A stretch of DNA of 64,000 nt from Paenibacillus xylanexedens (GTDB lineage: Bacteria > Bacillota > Bacilli > Paenibacillales > Paenibacillaceae): positions 72,008 through 136,007 of the forward strand of contig NZ_VEIO01000006.1 of NCBI RefSeq assembly GCF_007680605.1. Direction: 5' to 3'. Shown here one piece after another: positions 51,387 to 61,427 of the stretch. Both the position numbers and the translations under genes were made by a program. The notes under the pieces were generated by a model. It searched no databases. It worked only from the letters and a program-made list of their open reading frames with translations, and had not been told where the DNA came from. The first letter of the stretch is position 1. Each line of letters begins with the position of its first letter.

Positions 51387-52031
51387 ATGGAACTGATATT
51401 CGAAAACATCCCCTTCTTTCTGAAGGGGGCTTATTATACGCTTTATGTCACCGTGATCTCTATGTTTTTTGCCTTTATCATCGGGGTACTGGTAGCTATT
51501 GCCAGGCTTAAAGGACCGATGTGGTTAAGGCTGATCGCCAGATTTTATGTATCCATCATGCGGGGAACCCCGCTGCTGGTGCAATTATTCGTTATCTATT
51601 ACGGGCTTGTGGATTATGGCGTAACCCTCGGGTCACTAACGGCCGCTTGTCTTGGGCTCAGTCTGAATGCGGGGGCGTTCCTGTCCGAGACGTTCCGAGG
51701 TGCGATCCAAGCTGTACCGAAAGGGCAAACGGAAGCTGCATACGCTACGGGTATGACCCCGGCTCAGGCGATGAGACGGATCATTTTCCCGCAGGCGGTG
51801 CGCATTGCCATTCCGCCGATGGGCAATACCTTTATTGGCATGCTCAAGGAAACGTCGCTAGTCGCTGCAATTGGCGTTACCGAACTGCTGCGTTCTGCAC
51901 AGCTCCTGGTATCCCAGTATGCGCTAAATATGCCATTTTACCTGGCGATCGGAGTCATTTATTGGATTATGAGCATCGGCTTCTCGGCCATTCTGGAGCA
52001 AGTAGAGCGCCGGCTGGCCCGGGCTTACTAG
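51387..52031 (+). CDS. Amino acid ABC importer, permease
   Basis: A 214-residue permease of the HisM/GlnP family with five spans. The EAA loop is AAYATGMTPAQAMRRIIFPQAVRIAIP, of which EAAYATGMTPAQAMRRII is diagnostic, and the N-terminus has FFLKGAYYTLYVTVISMFF. It sits 31 bases after the binding-protein gene and 15 before the ATPase gene, in one operon. A single permease gene implies a homodimer. Confidence 0.9.
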   Translation: MELIFENIPFFLKGAYYTLYVTVISMFFAFIIGVLVAIARLKGPMWLRLIARFYVSIMRGTPLLVQLFVIYYGLVDYGVTLGSLTAACLGLSLNAGAFLSETFRGAIQAVPKGQTEAAYATGMTPAQAMRRIIFPQAVRIAIPPMGNTFIGMLKETSLVAAIGVTELLRSAQLLVSQYALNMPFYLAIGVIYWIMSIGFSAILEQVERRLARAY

Positions 52032-52046
52032 AGGGGGAGAGAAGCG

Positions 52047-52793
52047 ATGATTACAACAACCGGACTGACCAAACGTTTTCAAAATCATGAAGTGCTCACC
52101 GATATCGATATGCATGTAGATGCCAAGGATATTGTTGTTCTGCTGGGTCCCAGTGGCTCAGGCAAAAGTACCCTGCTACGCTGTCTTAATGGACTGGAAC
52201 AGTTGTCCGGCGGACAGATCGAAGTGAACGGCGTTGTGGTAAACAGCGCAGATCCGCTGCGCGTTCAACGTGCCCGGGTGCTGGAGATTCGTCGCCAGAC
52301 CGGCATGGTGTTCCAACAGTTTAACCTGTATCCGCACAAGACCGTGCTTGGCAATGTAATGGAAGGTCTTGTGACCGTGAAAAAAATAAAGCGGGACGAA
52401 GCCGCTGAACGCGGACGGCTTTTGCTGGACCGTGTAGGTCTGTCGGATAAGCAGGATGCGTATCCTTCCCGTTTATCCGGCGGACAACAGCAACGCGTAG
52501 CCATTGCACGGGCACTGGCAATGGAGCCGGAAGTGATGCTGTTTGACGAACCGACCTCGGCCCTCGACCCCGAACTGGTTGGAGAGGTGCTGTCGGTCAT
52601 GAAAGAACTGGCGCAGGAAGGCATGACCATGTTGGTCGTGACACATGAGCTGAAATTCGCCCGGAACGTGGCGAACAAAATTGTTTTTATGGCGGATGGC
52701 TCCATTGTGGAGACGGCAAGCCCTGAAGCCTTTTTCGAACATCCGGCGCAAGAGCGTACACGCCAGTTCCTGCGGCAGATCACGGAATTTTAA
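52047..52793 (+). CDS. Amino acid ABC importer, ATP-binding protein
   Basis: A 248-residue ATPase of the GlnQ/HisP/TcyC group: Walker A GPSGSGKST, signature RLSGGQQQRVAIARAL, Walker B VMLFDEPTSALDPEL, His in VVTHELKFAR. The Q-loop is VFQQFNLYPHKTVLGNV, typical of polar amino acid importers. GAGGGGGAGAG precedes the ATG. An OsmC-type peroxidase gene follows 74 bases later, perhaps on the same transcript, which would fit a cystine importer; that is inference. Confidence 0.93.
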   Translation: MITTTGLTKRFQNHEVLTDIDMHVDAKDIVVLLGPSGSGKSTLLRCLNGLEQLSGGQIEVNGVVVNSADPLRVQRARVLEIRRQTGMVFQQFNLYPHKTVLGNVMEGLVTVKKIKRDEAAERGRLLLDRVGLSDKQDAYPSRLSGGQQQRVAIARALAMEPEVMLFDEPTSALDPELVGEVLSVMKELAQEGMTMLVVTHELKFARNVANKIVFMADGSIVETASPEAFFEHPAQERTRQFLRQITEF

Positions 52794-52867
52794 ACCACCC
52801 GGTGAGTGGAAGGTTATTCTGTCATCGCAGTGTATGTGTAAACTACTATAGAAAGAAGGAAAACATC

Positions 52868-53290
52868 ATGAATGTAACAACAGTATGGAAGGGAAAACGC
52901 GCGTTTACCTCCGAAGGACCCTCAGGGTATGCTGTAGGCATGGATGCCACAGCGGCATATGGCGGTGACAGCCAAGGCGCTACGCCGATGGAATTGTTAC
53001 TCGCCGGACTTGGTGGTTGCATGGGAATCGACATCACGATGATTCTGGATGCTTTTCTGGACAAGATCGATTCGATTGAGATTGAAGCACAAGGCACACG
53101 GAGCGAGGATATGCCCAAAGGTTTTACGTCCATTGACCTGATCTTCAAAGTGGACGGGGACATCCCGGATTACCGGATCTGGAAAGCCATCCAGATGGCT
53201 GAAGAGAAATACTGCGCCGTTTCCGCATCACTGAGCGCAGATATCCATCCGAAGCTGATCCTCAACGGCGTGAGCACACCGCGTCCTTAA
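52868..53290 (+). CDS. OsmC/Ohr family peroxidase
   Basis: A 140-residue two-Cys peroxidase that reduces organic hydroperoxides in the cytoplasm. The peroxidatic Cys is in LLAGLGGCMGIDITMIL and the second in EEKYCAVSASLS; both are present, so it should be active. The N-terminal VTTVWKGKRAFTSEGPSG fits the YhfA/OsmC-like subgroup. AGAAGGA precedes ATG 52868; the open frame to 52802 is an extension. A perfect terminator follows at 53365. Confidence 0.88.
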   Translation: MNVTTVWKGKRAFTSEGPSGYAVGMDATAAYGGDSQGATPMELLLAGLGGCMGIDITMILDAFLDKIDSIEIEAQGTRSEDMPKGFTSIDLIFKVDGDIPDYRIWKAIQMAEEKYCAVSASLSADIHPKLILNGVSTPRP

Positions 53291-53364
53291 AAGCTTTAAT
53301 TTCACTTTCACTAAGGCGAAGAACAACTTCAGATCTAATGATAAATCTAACGTTAGTTTGAATG

Positions 53365-53398
53365 AAAAGACACTTCCAATCACGGAAGTGTCTTTTTA
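53365..53398 (+). terminator. Intrinsic terminator of the osmC-like gene
   Basis: AAAAGACACTTCC (53365-53377) pairs with GGAAGTGTCTTTT (53384-53396) around AATCAC, then T. Confidence 0.92.
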
Positions 53399-53541
53399 GC
53401 TTGGCATATTTTATTGAATCCCACTCATGTATCTATAACAACTCAGGTCCATATCTCCACTTTAATGTCGAATCGAAGACCGCAGTTATATGGTATGATG
53501 GATGCGCAGGTGAGAATGATCTGCTTCGGATGATCGCAAGT

Positions 53542-53555
53542 TGTAAGCGCTTATA
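53542..53555 (+). promoter_or_regulatory. cre-like site before the sensor kinase
   Basis: TGTAAGCGCTTATA matches the CcpA operator consensus (TGWAANCGNTNWCA) at all but one fixed position, the penultimate base. It lies 22 bases before the kinase ATG, downstream of the likely -10 box (TATGAT near 53496), so it would act as a roadblock. Confidence 0.55.
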
Positions 53556-53577
53556 CAAGATGACGGAAGGTGCGGAT

Positions 53578-55368
53578 ATGTTAAAACGGCTGATTCGTAT
53601 TACAAATGATCTCAAATTAAAGCATAAATTACTCATTTCCTACGTGCTTGTTGTCATGGTTCCCGTCCTGATTATCGGTCTCGCGGTGACCAGTTATTTT
53701 CGTCAGCAAGCACTGGATAATGCCATTGGGCAAACGATCATCAATGTGGATAAAATTAAAAGCCAGACGGCAACGATGCTGCGCGTGCCTACGGACATAT
53801 CCAACTTGCTCATGTTTAACAGCGATCTCAAGGAGATCGTGAATCGACAGTATAAAAGTGTGGTGGAGCTGACCTCGGCTTACCTCGCATATAAAGATTT
53901 CCAGGAATATCGGCGGCTATATCGGGAAATTGCAGGTATACGTTTTTACTCGACGAACCCGACATTGATCAACAATCTGGAATTTATTCCGGTCAATGAG
54001 CGAACCAAGCAGAGTTACTGGTACAAGGAAGCGCTGAAAACAACGAGCATCGGCTGGTTTTACATCCCTGGCAACGAAGACAATCCGGTTCACCGGCTTA
54101 GTCTGGTGCGCAAGGTTCCTTTTGCCGAGTATAAGACCGAAGGTGTGCTGATGATCGTAATCAATCAGGAGGAACTTAACGGTTTGTTGCGCCAGGAGCA
54201 GTTCGAGACACTGATTACCGATGAGCAGGGTTACGTTGTTGCGGCGAAAAATACCGACCTGGTCGGGAAAACGCTGGGTGAGCTTGATTTTGGCGTAGAC
54301 CTCCAGAGTCAACCCAAGGGTACCATTGAGGCTGATTTTCAGGGGGAACCCTCGAATATTGTCATTGATGAATTGGGCCCGGGATCAAGCTTTAACAAGC
54401 TAAAGGTTATCTCGGTGTTTGCGACCAAAAATATCGTAAAAGATGCCAACCAGATTAGCCAGATCGGCATGATTTTTATTACCATGGTGCTGGTGATCGC
54501 GTTGCTTCTGGTGTACATTATTTCATTCCTCACGTCGAACCGGCTACTACGCCTCAGTAAACATCTGAACAAGCTGGCTCTTGGAGATTTGAACGTCACT
54601 TCGCGCATTGACGGGAACGATGAGATCGGGCAATTATCACGTCAGTTCAACTACATGGTGAAAAGTATTAACGAACTGATGACCCAGGTGGTCGAGACAA
54701 CAGAACAGAACAACCAATTGGAAATCGCCCAAAAAGAGATTAAACTGAAAATGATGGCCAGCCAGATTAATCCTCATTTTTTGTTTAACGCACTTGAATC
54801 CATTCGCATGAAGGCTCATATCAAGGGAGAAGCAGAGATTGCGAATATTGTCAGGTTGCTTGGCAAGCTGATGCGGAAAAGTCTGGAGATTGGCAGCGGC
54901 AAAACAACGTTTCGGGCAGAACTGGAAATGGTGCGTTCCTATTTGGAGATTCAGAAGTTTCGGTATGGGGACAGGTTAGCCTTTGAAATTCATCTGGACC
55001 CTGAGGTGGAGAGGATGTATATCCCGCCTTTGATTATTCAGCCAATTGTGGAAAACGCTATTGTGCATGGATTAGAGAACAAAGAAGGAACCGTGCGGGT
55101 GCACATTCTGATTTGTATGGTAGATCGTATGGTCACGGTACAAGTGAAAGATGATGGAGCGGGCATCACGCCGGAACGACTTGCAGAAGTGATGCAGTTT
55201 GTCAGCGGTCCTGAAGAAGAGGAGAAGAGCCGGATTGGCATGCGCAATGTGCATCAGCGTTTGACTTTGACGTACGGGGAAAATGCCGGGTTACAGATTA
55301 ACAGTGTGTACGGGGAAGGAACAGAGGTTTCTTTCACCTTGCCAGCAGGAGGGAACCAGCATGTATAA
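53578..55368 (+). CDS. YesM-type sensor histidine kinase
   Basis: A 596-residue kinase of the LytS/YesM group that controls carbohydrate use. Span 1 at about 19-41, a large extracellular sensing domain (dCACHE-like), span 2 at about 296-320, a HAMP domain, then a His kinase domain with INPHFLFNALESIRM (phospho-His near 400) and an ATPase with VENAIVHGLENKEG and RIGMRNVHQRL. The ATG at 53578 follows GGAAGG; the frame to 53362 runs through the preceding terminator. It overlaps the regulator by eight bases. Confidence 0.9.
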   Translation: MLKRLIRITNDLKLKHKLLISYVLVVMVPVLIIGLAVTSYFRQQALDNAIGQTIINVDKIKSQTATMLRVPTDISNLLMFNSDLKEIVNRQYKSVVELTSAYLAYKDFQEYRRLYREIAGIRFYSTNPTLINNLEFIPVNERTKQSYWYKEALKTTSIGWFYIPGNEDNPVHRLSLVRKVPFAEYKTEGVLMIVINQEELNGLLRQEQFETLITDEQGYVVAAKNTDLVGKTLGELDFGVDLQSQPKGTIEADFQGEPSNIVIDELGPGSSFNKLKVISVFATKNIVKDANQISQIGMIFITMVLVIALLLVYIISFLTSNRLLRLSKHLNKLALGDLNVTSRIDGNDEIGQLSRQFNYMVKSINELMTQVVETTEQNNQLEIAQKEIKLKMMASQINPHFLFNALESIRMKAHIKGEAEIANIVRLLGKLMRKSLEIGSGKTTFRAELEMVRSYLEIQKFRYGDRLAFEIHLDPEVERMYIPPLIIQPIVENAIVHGLENKEGTVRVHILICMVDRMVTVQVKDDGAGITPERLAEVMQFVSGPEEEEKSRIGMRNVHQRLTLTYGENAGLQINSVYGEGTEVSFTLPAGGNQHV

Positions 55369-56968
55369 AGTATTGTTGGTAGACGATGAACCAAGCATTC
55401 GCGAGGGATTGACGACGATTATCGATTGGGAAAAATACAGCTTCCAGATCATGGCTACAGCCGGAAGCGGGCGCGAGGCCATCGCCTGTTTCAACGAACT
55501 CAAGCCGGACCTGACCATTATTGATATACGGATGCCAGGCATGACTGGCCTGGAAGTCATCGAAGAGATCCGCCAGCATGAACCTGATGCACATTTTCTG
55601 ATTTTGAGCGGTTATGCTGACTTTGATTACGCCAAGAAAGCAATCAGCTTCGGCGTGGATGGTTATCTGCTGAAGCCGGTGGACGAAGAAGAGATCATCG
55701 CTGAACTGGAACGAATTGCGGGACAGCTTCATCAGGAACAGGAAACGCAGGCTCGCTACGCCGGAGAAGATACGGCATACAGAGAACATCAGATTGAGGC
55801 ATTGTTATATGACTCTTTACAAGGTAAGGGGAGCGAGGAAGAGGACAGTCTTGGACTGCACTGGCCGCAGTATCAAGTGATTTTGCTGGAGATTCATGCA
55901 ACGCTTGATCTGCAGCGGGGGAATGAGATGAAACGCAAACTGATTGAAGCATTCGATCAGAAGGACAAAGGTATCGTATTTTCATATCATTCCGGCTTGG
56001 GGTTATTGATCAAAGAAGCGGTTACTCAGAATACCTCATCACAGAATCTCTATGATGAATTGCAAGCATTACTCGCAGAATGGAACATTCACATGTACGC
56101 TACCGCTGGAGAACCGGTACAGTCTACTACTGAGATTGCCAGATCATACACACAGGCGAGTAGCCTTATGGCAGAACGGTTCCTGTTCACAGAGCAACGG
56201 ATCAAACGCTGGGATGAAGGGCGACTGTCTCCTTCAAGTGCGGAGGGTAACGGTACGGGAACCCAGCCAGACGGCGCTCAAGAGCCTGATGAAGTTGAAC
56301 TTGCGGACAAGCTGTATTATGCCTTGGACATTCGCAGCAGTGAATCTGTTATGCGTGTGCTTGGAGAGATGGAGGAGCGATTGATTCCGTATCATTGGAC
56401 GGAGCAAGCGATCAAAACGGCATTTTCGCAGGTGTTCTCGCTCGCGTTCAATAAACTTGCTGCAGCGAATCAGCATATGCAAACCATTATGCAGGATCAC
56501 TCTGTGCTGATTAATGAGGTGTATCATCAGTTCACGATGGCTGATCTTAAAGCGATGGCGGCGGAACATCTGGATCGTCTGATTCAGCGTATGGGCGGAG
56601 GCAGTACAGATACCGTGATGAAACAGATGATTGAGTTCATTCAACGGAATCCCGGTGAGAATCTCAAGCTGGAGGTTCTGGCCGAGGTGTTTAACTACAA
56701 CAGCAGTTATCTGGGGAAATTGTTCAAGAACCACACGGGCGAGTCTTTTAACGCCTTTCTGGATAAAGTTCGAATCGAGAAAGCGAAAGCTTTGCTTGAC
56801 GAAGGGTTAAAGGTGCATCAGGTGGCTTCAAGAGTCGGCTATGCCAATGTGGACTATTTTCACGGTAAATTCAAAAAATACGTAGGAGAATCTCCTTCGG
56901 CGTATAAACAATCCAGATCCCAATCTCACACGAGAGAAACGAATCACCATGACAATGAAGAGGAATAA
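55361..56968 (+). CDS. YesN-type response regulator (AraC output)
   Basis: A 535-residue regulator: a receiver domain (1-120; LLVDDEPS, Asp in LTIIDIRMPG, Lys in GYLLKPVD), a long central domain, and an AraC-type double helix-turn-helix at the C-terminus (about 430-530; VLAEVFNYNSSYLGKLFKN, then RVGYANVDYFHGKFKKYVG). It pairs with the YesM-type kinase and should activate the GH2 and transporter genes downstream. GCAGGAGGG precedes the ATG inside the kinase gene end. Confidence 0.9.
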   Translation: MYKVLLVDDEPSIREGLTTIIDWEKYSFQIMATAGSGREAIACFNELKPDLTIIDIRMPGMTGLEVIEEIRQHEPDAHFLILSGYADFDYAKKAISFGVDGYLLKPVDEEEIIAELERIAGQLHQEQETQARYAGEDTAYREHQIEALLYDSLQGKGSEEEDSLGLHWPQYQVILLEIHATLDLQRGNEMKRKLIEAFDQKDKGIVFSYHSGLGLLIKEAVTQNTSSQNLYDELQALLAEWNIHMYATAGEPVQSTTEIARSYTQASSLMAERFLFTEQRIKRWDEGRLSPSSAEGNGTGTQPDGAQEPDEVELADKLYYALDIRSSESVMRVLGEMEERLIPYHWTEQAIKTAFSQVFSLAFNKLAAANQHMQTIMQDHSVLINEVYHQFTMADLKAMAAEHLDRLIQRMGGGSTDTVMKQMIEFIQRNPGENLKLEVLAEVFNYNSSYLGKLFKNHTGESFNAFLDKVRIEKAKALLDEGLKVHQVASRVGYANVDYFHGKFKKYVGESPSAYKQSRSQSHTRETNHHDNEEE

Positions 56969-56974
56969 ATAACC

Positions 56975-57021
56975 CGGGGTGGTACGGGAGTTCTTCATAA
57001 TATAGTCCATGTACTTCCCCG
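56975..57021 (+). promoter_or_regulatory. Stem-loop between the regulator and GH2 genes
   Basis: CGGGGTGGTAC (56975-56985) pairs with GTACTTCCCCG (57011-57021), ten of eleven positions. No T-run follows. It may shape the GH2 leader or stabilise the upstream mRNA. Confidence 0.35.
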
Positions 57022-57105
57022 AATAAGCAATGGTTTGTCCAAGCTGTACACCGTAGACTGATTGTACAAAGTACAAGAGTCCAGATGAAGGGATGGCTGC
57101 AGGAT

Positions 57106-60100
57106 ATGAATCGTACTGATTTAACGACTGTACGTCACACGATAAAGTTGAACGGAACATGGCATTTCCAATTAGCTGAACAGAGTGGAGAACGAAGAGA
57201 ACGAGGAGAACGAGGGAATGCTGGGCCAATTAATCCTCCGCACAGGGATGATGTCTTGTGGAATACGATTCAAGTTCCGGGGTCATGGGAAGAGCAAGGA
57301 TACGGGGAAGCGCCGGAGTACGCCAGAATCGACACATGGACCAAAATCCGGGAGTATGAGGGGGCAGCATGGTATGCGCAGGACATTTATATTCCCTCTG
57401 ATCCACAGAACGGACACTATGTATTCAGACTTAAAGGTGTACGTTGGACATCAAGGCTGTGGTTCAATGGGAACGAAGCGGGAGAACGAGATAGTCTGCT
57501 GACGGAACAGACGTGGGATGTGACCCCTTGGGTAAGGGCAGGAGAAATCAACCGTGTCGAGATTCGGGTCGATAACACGATGAAGCTTCCTCTCGCGGGC
57601 AGTCACATTCATTCATTACATACAGCTACGGCTTGGGGAGGTATTACAGGAGGAGCCTATTTGGAGAGACAACCCATGCAGCGGGTACATACGGTGCGTA
57701 TTGAACCCGATCCTGCTAACGGAAGGATAGCAGTTCGGTATACGGTTAATAATCCGGCTGCAGACTCAGTCGCACCGTTGCAGCTTCTAATTGATATCCA
57801 GCATCCGGATGGATCATGGCTTAAGCGAGAGTGTTTTGATATCGATTGTACTGGGAACAGTGCAAACACTGGAAGTGATGATGATTCCTTGAATAGCAGT
57901 GTTGAGAAGGGCTGGGTTACGGGGGGATGCCAGATTGCATTGGACTCCGAGAAAGCGATTGCCATGTGGAGTGATGAGAGGCCCCTCTTATATCGGGCGG
58001 TAGTCCAATTGCAGGCAGGCGAACAGAAGCTTGACCAGGAGGAGCAGCGGTTTGGCATGCGTTCTTTTGCATCCAAGGGTAAACAACTTGTCCTGAACGG
58101 AACACCAGTGTTTCTGCGCGGGTATGTGGACTGTTGTATCTTTCCACTTACGGGATATCCCGTTTGGGATGCACAGTACTATGTGAAGCAATTTCGCATA
58201 GCCAAGTCATACGGCTTCAACCATGTTCGTTTACACGGGTGGAGTCCACCGGAACCATTCTGGGAAGCCGCCGATGAAGAGGGCATGCTTGTACAGGCAG
58301 AGCTTCCTCATTGGTCACGTTTTTTTGAACAGCGGGATATGCCTGCTCCAGTTGAAATACGGACGTATCTGACACAGGAGCTGGATCGGTTGCTGGAAGC
58401 ATTGCATCGCCATCCTTCCTTTGTCCTGTTCTCCCTCGGCAATGAGTTAATTGGCGCAAACGGGCATCCTGAACTGAATGCGCTTATTTCAAGAGCAAGA
58501 GATACAGATCCGTCGAGACTATATACGGATAACACAGGATTTGGACAACTTCCAGCTCAAGGCAGAGAGACCGATTATTTTATTCAATCATTCAACTGGC
58601 ATCCCCCGCTGGAATCTGTATTGGCGGCGGTACCCGACACTACGCTGGATTATCATGCGGTTACACGGCTTGCATCACATCCGGTGATCGGGCATGAACA
58701 TGCGCAATTTACGATGTATGTACGTCCGCAGGAACGAGAGAAGTATACAGGTGTCCTTCGTCCTACGTGGTTAGATCCTGTCGAAGAGTCGCTTACACGT
58801 AAAGGCATGATTGCAAAGCTGGAACAATATCAGCAGGCAACGGGCATCCATCTGATGCGATCCCTTAAAGAAGCGATGGAGCGAGTAAGACGTACGCCAG
58901 ATGCTGCGGGCATCCAGCTGCTGGATATCCGTGATTTCCCGGGACAGGGACACGCCACCACGGGTTTTCTGGATGTCTTTTGGGAAGATAAAGGGATAAC
59001 CACACCGAATGAAGTGAAGCAATTCAACGCTGAGGTGGTCATCCTTCTTGGCTCCAGAGAGCGGACATACTATGCTGGAGAACCGATCGAAATCGAAGTA
59101 CGTGTATCCCACTTTGGCAAAAGGGTGTTGAAAAATGCTTCCATTCACTGGAGAATGGTTACGGTTACGGACGAACGGAAGCTTGCTGAAGGAGAATGGA
59201 GCTACGGAGATATGCCGTGCGGTGCGGTAACATCTCTCGGGAGTATTATGGTTAACTCGCCGGCCGAAGGTGTAGTTGCGTTTCGAGTGGAGGCTGAGCT
59301 ACGTTGCGACCATGTGAATGATCCGTTGCATTCCGGTAATGCGGAGCATTCCACCGTTTACTCTTCCCATCGTTTAGCAACCGTTACGATAGCCCGGAAT
59401 CAGTGGCATGGTTGGTCTTTCCCACAGATGAAGATGCAAAACGAACGTCATGGAGAGATGAAGCGCATCTGGAATACGGTAAAGGAACTACAGCCCTTAT
59501 TGGCTGATTCTTATCATGATGCTGTAGATCATGTGAATGGCTTCCGATGGTTAAAGGAAAATCAGCATGACCTGTTGATCGTGAAGTCGTTAACATCCAA
59601 TGTACTGGATCTTCTCTTGAATGGTGCAAGAGTTTGGCTTATGCCGGGTGCAACGGATCTGTATGATCCAGTGGAAACGAAGTACCTGCCAGTGTTCTGG
59701 AATTATCTCATGTTTGCCACCCAGCCGGGGGCTACGATGGGCATGTATATGGAGAAAGAAATGGCTCTTCTCGGAGCTTTTCCGCAGGATGGAGCTTCGG
59801 ATTGGCATTGGTATCATCTTGTGAATGGTACGCCGGCCATATGCCTGGATACCATGCAGGGGGCTACACCGCTGATCGAGGTGGTAGATCATTTCCACCG
59901 AGCGAAACGGCTGGCTTATGCTTTTGAGGCCAGAGCGGGGAAAGGGAGTATCCTGGTATCCTCTTTTCCTTTTACCGATACAGCCTTGATGAAGCGTCCG
60001 GAAGCTGCGTTTCTTTTTCAAGAGATGTTGTCTTATGCCCGCGGAGAGCAGTTTCATCCGGAAAGCTCCGTTACAGCCGCCGAGTTGCTGGGGGGATTCA

Positions 60101-60129
60101 AACTTCAACCTATTCAATTCACATTGTGA
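57106..60129 (+). CDS. Glycoside hydrolase family 2 protein
   Basis: A 1007-residue intracellular GH2 enzyme (beta-galactosidase/beta-glucuronidase/beta-mannosidase family): an N-terminal sugar-binding jelly roll (GTWHFQLAEQSG, then VRWTSRLWFNGNEAG), an immunoglobulin-like domain and a barrel. The acid/base Glu lies in VLFSLGNELIG (near 446); the nucleophile is probably the Glu in PVIGHEHAQF (near 529). The last 300 residues include a helical and a beta domain of unknown role. There is no signal peptide, so an imported oligosaccharide is the expected substrate. The ATG at 57085 is an alternative start. Confidence 0.83.
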   Translation: MNRTDLTTVRHTIKLNGTWHFQLAEQSGERRERGERGNAGPINPPHRDDVLWNTIQVPGSWEEQGYGEAPEYARIDTWTKIREYEGAAWYAQDIYIPSDPQNGHYVFRLKGVRWTSRLWFNGNEAGERDSLLTEQTWDVTPWVRAGEINRVEIRVDNTMKLPLAGSHIHSLHTATAWGGITGGAYLERQPMQRVHTVRIEPDPANGRIAVRYTVNNPAADSVAPLQLLIDIQHPDGSWLKRECFDIDCTGNSANTGSDDDSLNSSVEKGWVTGGCQIALDSEKAIAMWSDERPLLYRAVVQLQAGEQKLDQEEQRFGMRSFASKGKQLVLNGTPVFLRGYVDCCIFPLTGYPVWDAQYYVKQFRIAKSYGFNHVRLHGWSPPEPFWEAADEEGMLVQAELPHWSRFFEQRDMPAPVEIRTYLTQELDRLLEALHRHPSFVLFSLGNELIGANGHPELNALISRARDTDPSRLYTDNTGFGQLPAQGRETDYFIQSFNWHPPLESVLAAVPDTTLDYHAVTRLASHPVIGHEHAQFTMYVRPQEREKYTGVLRPTWLDPVEESLTRKGMIAKLEQYQQATGIHLMRSLKEAMERVRRTPDAAGIQLLDIRDFPGQGHATTGFLDVFWEDKGITTPNEVKQFNAEVVILLGSRERTYYAGEPIEIEVRVSHFGKRVLKNASIHWRMVTVTDERKLAEGEWSYGDMPCGAVTSLGSIMVNSPAEGVVAFRVEAELRCDHVNDPLHSGNAEHSTVYSSHRLATVTIARNQWHGWSFPQMKMQNERHGEMKRIWNTVKELQPLLADSYHDAVDHVNGFRWLKENQHDLLIVKSLTSNVLDLLLNGARVWLMPGATDLYDPVETKYLPVFWNYLMFATQPGATMGMYMEKEMALLGAFPQDGASDWHWYHLVNGTPAICLDTMQGATPLIEVVDHFHRAKRLAYAFEARAGKGSILVSSFPFTDTALMKRPEAAFLFQEMLSYARGEQFHPESSVTAAELLGGFKLQPIQFTL

Positions 60130-60150
60130 TAAGGCACGAATCAAGACACT

Positions 60151-60178
60151 AAAGGGACCTGACCAGGTCTCTTTTTTT
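60151..60178 (+). terminator. Intrinsic terminator of the GH2 gene
   Basis: AAAGGGACC (60151-60159) pairs with GGTCTCTTT (60166-60174) around TGACCA, then T. Confidence 0.8.
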
Positions 60179-60208
60179 GATGTATGAAATGTGAAGTAAA
60201 CGGTTTCC

Positions 60209-60386
60209 GAAAAACGTTTTCGCATTTTAGTTAAAAAAGTTATTTTTTACTTCATATAGATTTTATAACACTAATAAGTATTTAATATCACTAATTTTAA
60301 CGGATAAATGTCTGATTTTAGAGGGGGATATCTAATTTCTATATGATTTTCTCTAAAATCCAGATGGTATTTTGAAAACGCTCTAT
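60209..60386 (+). promoter_or_regulatory. LacI/CcpA-type operators before the sugar permease genes
   Basis: GAAAAACGTTTTCG (60209-60222) is near-palindromic and close to the cre consensus. TGAAAACGCTCTAT (60373-60386) is a second match, with two departures. They lie in the 299-base gap between the GH2 terminator and lplB-like gene, which otherwise is AT-rich and must contain the promoter. Confidence 0.5.
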
Positions 60387-60428
60387 AGATTATGATTATT
60401 TTATAAAAACAGAGGAGGGGGAACGGAG

Positions 60429-61412
60429 ATGGAAACGCTAACAAAAAAATCCGCTTCCGCGAAAAGAGGCAGTGACTCCCAGCCGCCATTGAAGCCAAGG
60501 CGTAACGGAGTTTGGGACAGAATGAAACAGCAGAAGTATCTTTATCTTATGTCATTGCCATTCGTCGCTTGGGTTTTTGTATTTAACTATCTTCCGCTGT
60601 GGGGATGGACGATGGCTTTTCAAAACTATAAACCGGCCAGGTCGTTCGGTGAACAGGACTGGGTTGGTTTTAAACACTTTGTAGAATTGTTCAGTGATGA
60701 CAGGTTCTATCTGGTGCTTCGAAATACACTTGCGATGAGTTTGATGGGACTGGTTGTCGGTTTTATCGTGCCGATTTTCTTCGCGATCCTCCTGAACGAA
60801 ATGAAAGGCATGTTCTTCAAACGGGCTGTACAGACCGTATCGTACCTGCCTCACTTTGTATCCTGGGTCGTTGTCGCGGGGATTATTACCAAGATGCTGT
60901 CCACGGATGGAGGCATTATCAATGACCTGCTCATCGGTCTCAATATTATTGATCAGCCCATTCAGTTTATGGCCAAAGGCAATCTGTTCTGGTACATTGT
61001 AACCGCTTCAGATATGTGGAAGGAAACGGGCTGGAATGCGATCATCTATCTGGCGGCCATCACCGGTATTGACCAGGAACTGTATGAAGCATCCCGTGTA
61101 GACGGTGCAAACCGTTTTAGACAGATGTGGCATATTACACTGCCAGGTATCCGGACGACGATCTCCGTATTGTTCATCATGTCCATCGGACATCTGATCA
61201 GCATCGGTTTTGAGAAACAATTTTTGCTACAGAACAGTCTGGTCCTGGATTACTCGGAAGTCCTTGATCTCTACGCACTCAATTACGGTTTGAATATGGG
61301 CCGATTCTCGTACGGTACAGCGATAGGTATCTTCAACTCTGTTGTCAGTATCATCCTGTTGTTTACGGCCAACGGTTTGTTCAAAAAATTCACCAAAGAA
61401 AGCATCATGTAG
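60429..61412 (+). CDS. Sugar ABC transporter permease, LplB-like
   Basis: A 327-residue permease with a basic N-terminus and six spans. YLMSLPFVAWVFVFNYLP and WGWTMAFQNYKPARSF at the start and ELYEASRVDGANRFRQMWH, the EAA loop, are characteristic of the LplB/YteP family, which imports oligosaccharides with LplC and a lipoprotein. GAGGAGGGG precedes the ATG. No ATPase is nearby; such importers in Paenibacillus share a general MsmX-type ATPase. The second permease follows 15 bases later. Confidence 0.9.
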   Translation: METLTKKSASAKRGSDSQPPLKPRRNGVWDRMKQQKYLYLMSLPFVAWVFVFNYLPLWGWTMAFQNYKPARSFGEQDWVGFKHFVELFSDDRFYLVLRNTLAMSLMGLVVGFIVPIFFAILLNEMKGMFFKRAVQTVSYLPHFVSWVVVAGIITKMLSTDGGIINDLLIGLNIIDQPIQFMAKGNLFWYIVTASDMWKETGWNAIIYLAAITGIDQELYEASRVDGANRFRQMWHITLPGIRTTISVLFIMSIGHLISIGFEKQFLLQNSLVLDYSEVLDLYALNYGLNMGRFSYGTAIGIFNSVVSIILLFTANGLFKKFTKESIM

Positions 61413-61427
61413 GGAGGGGGAGACATT

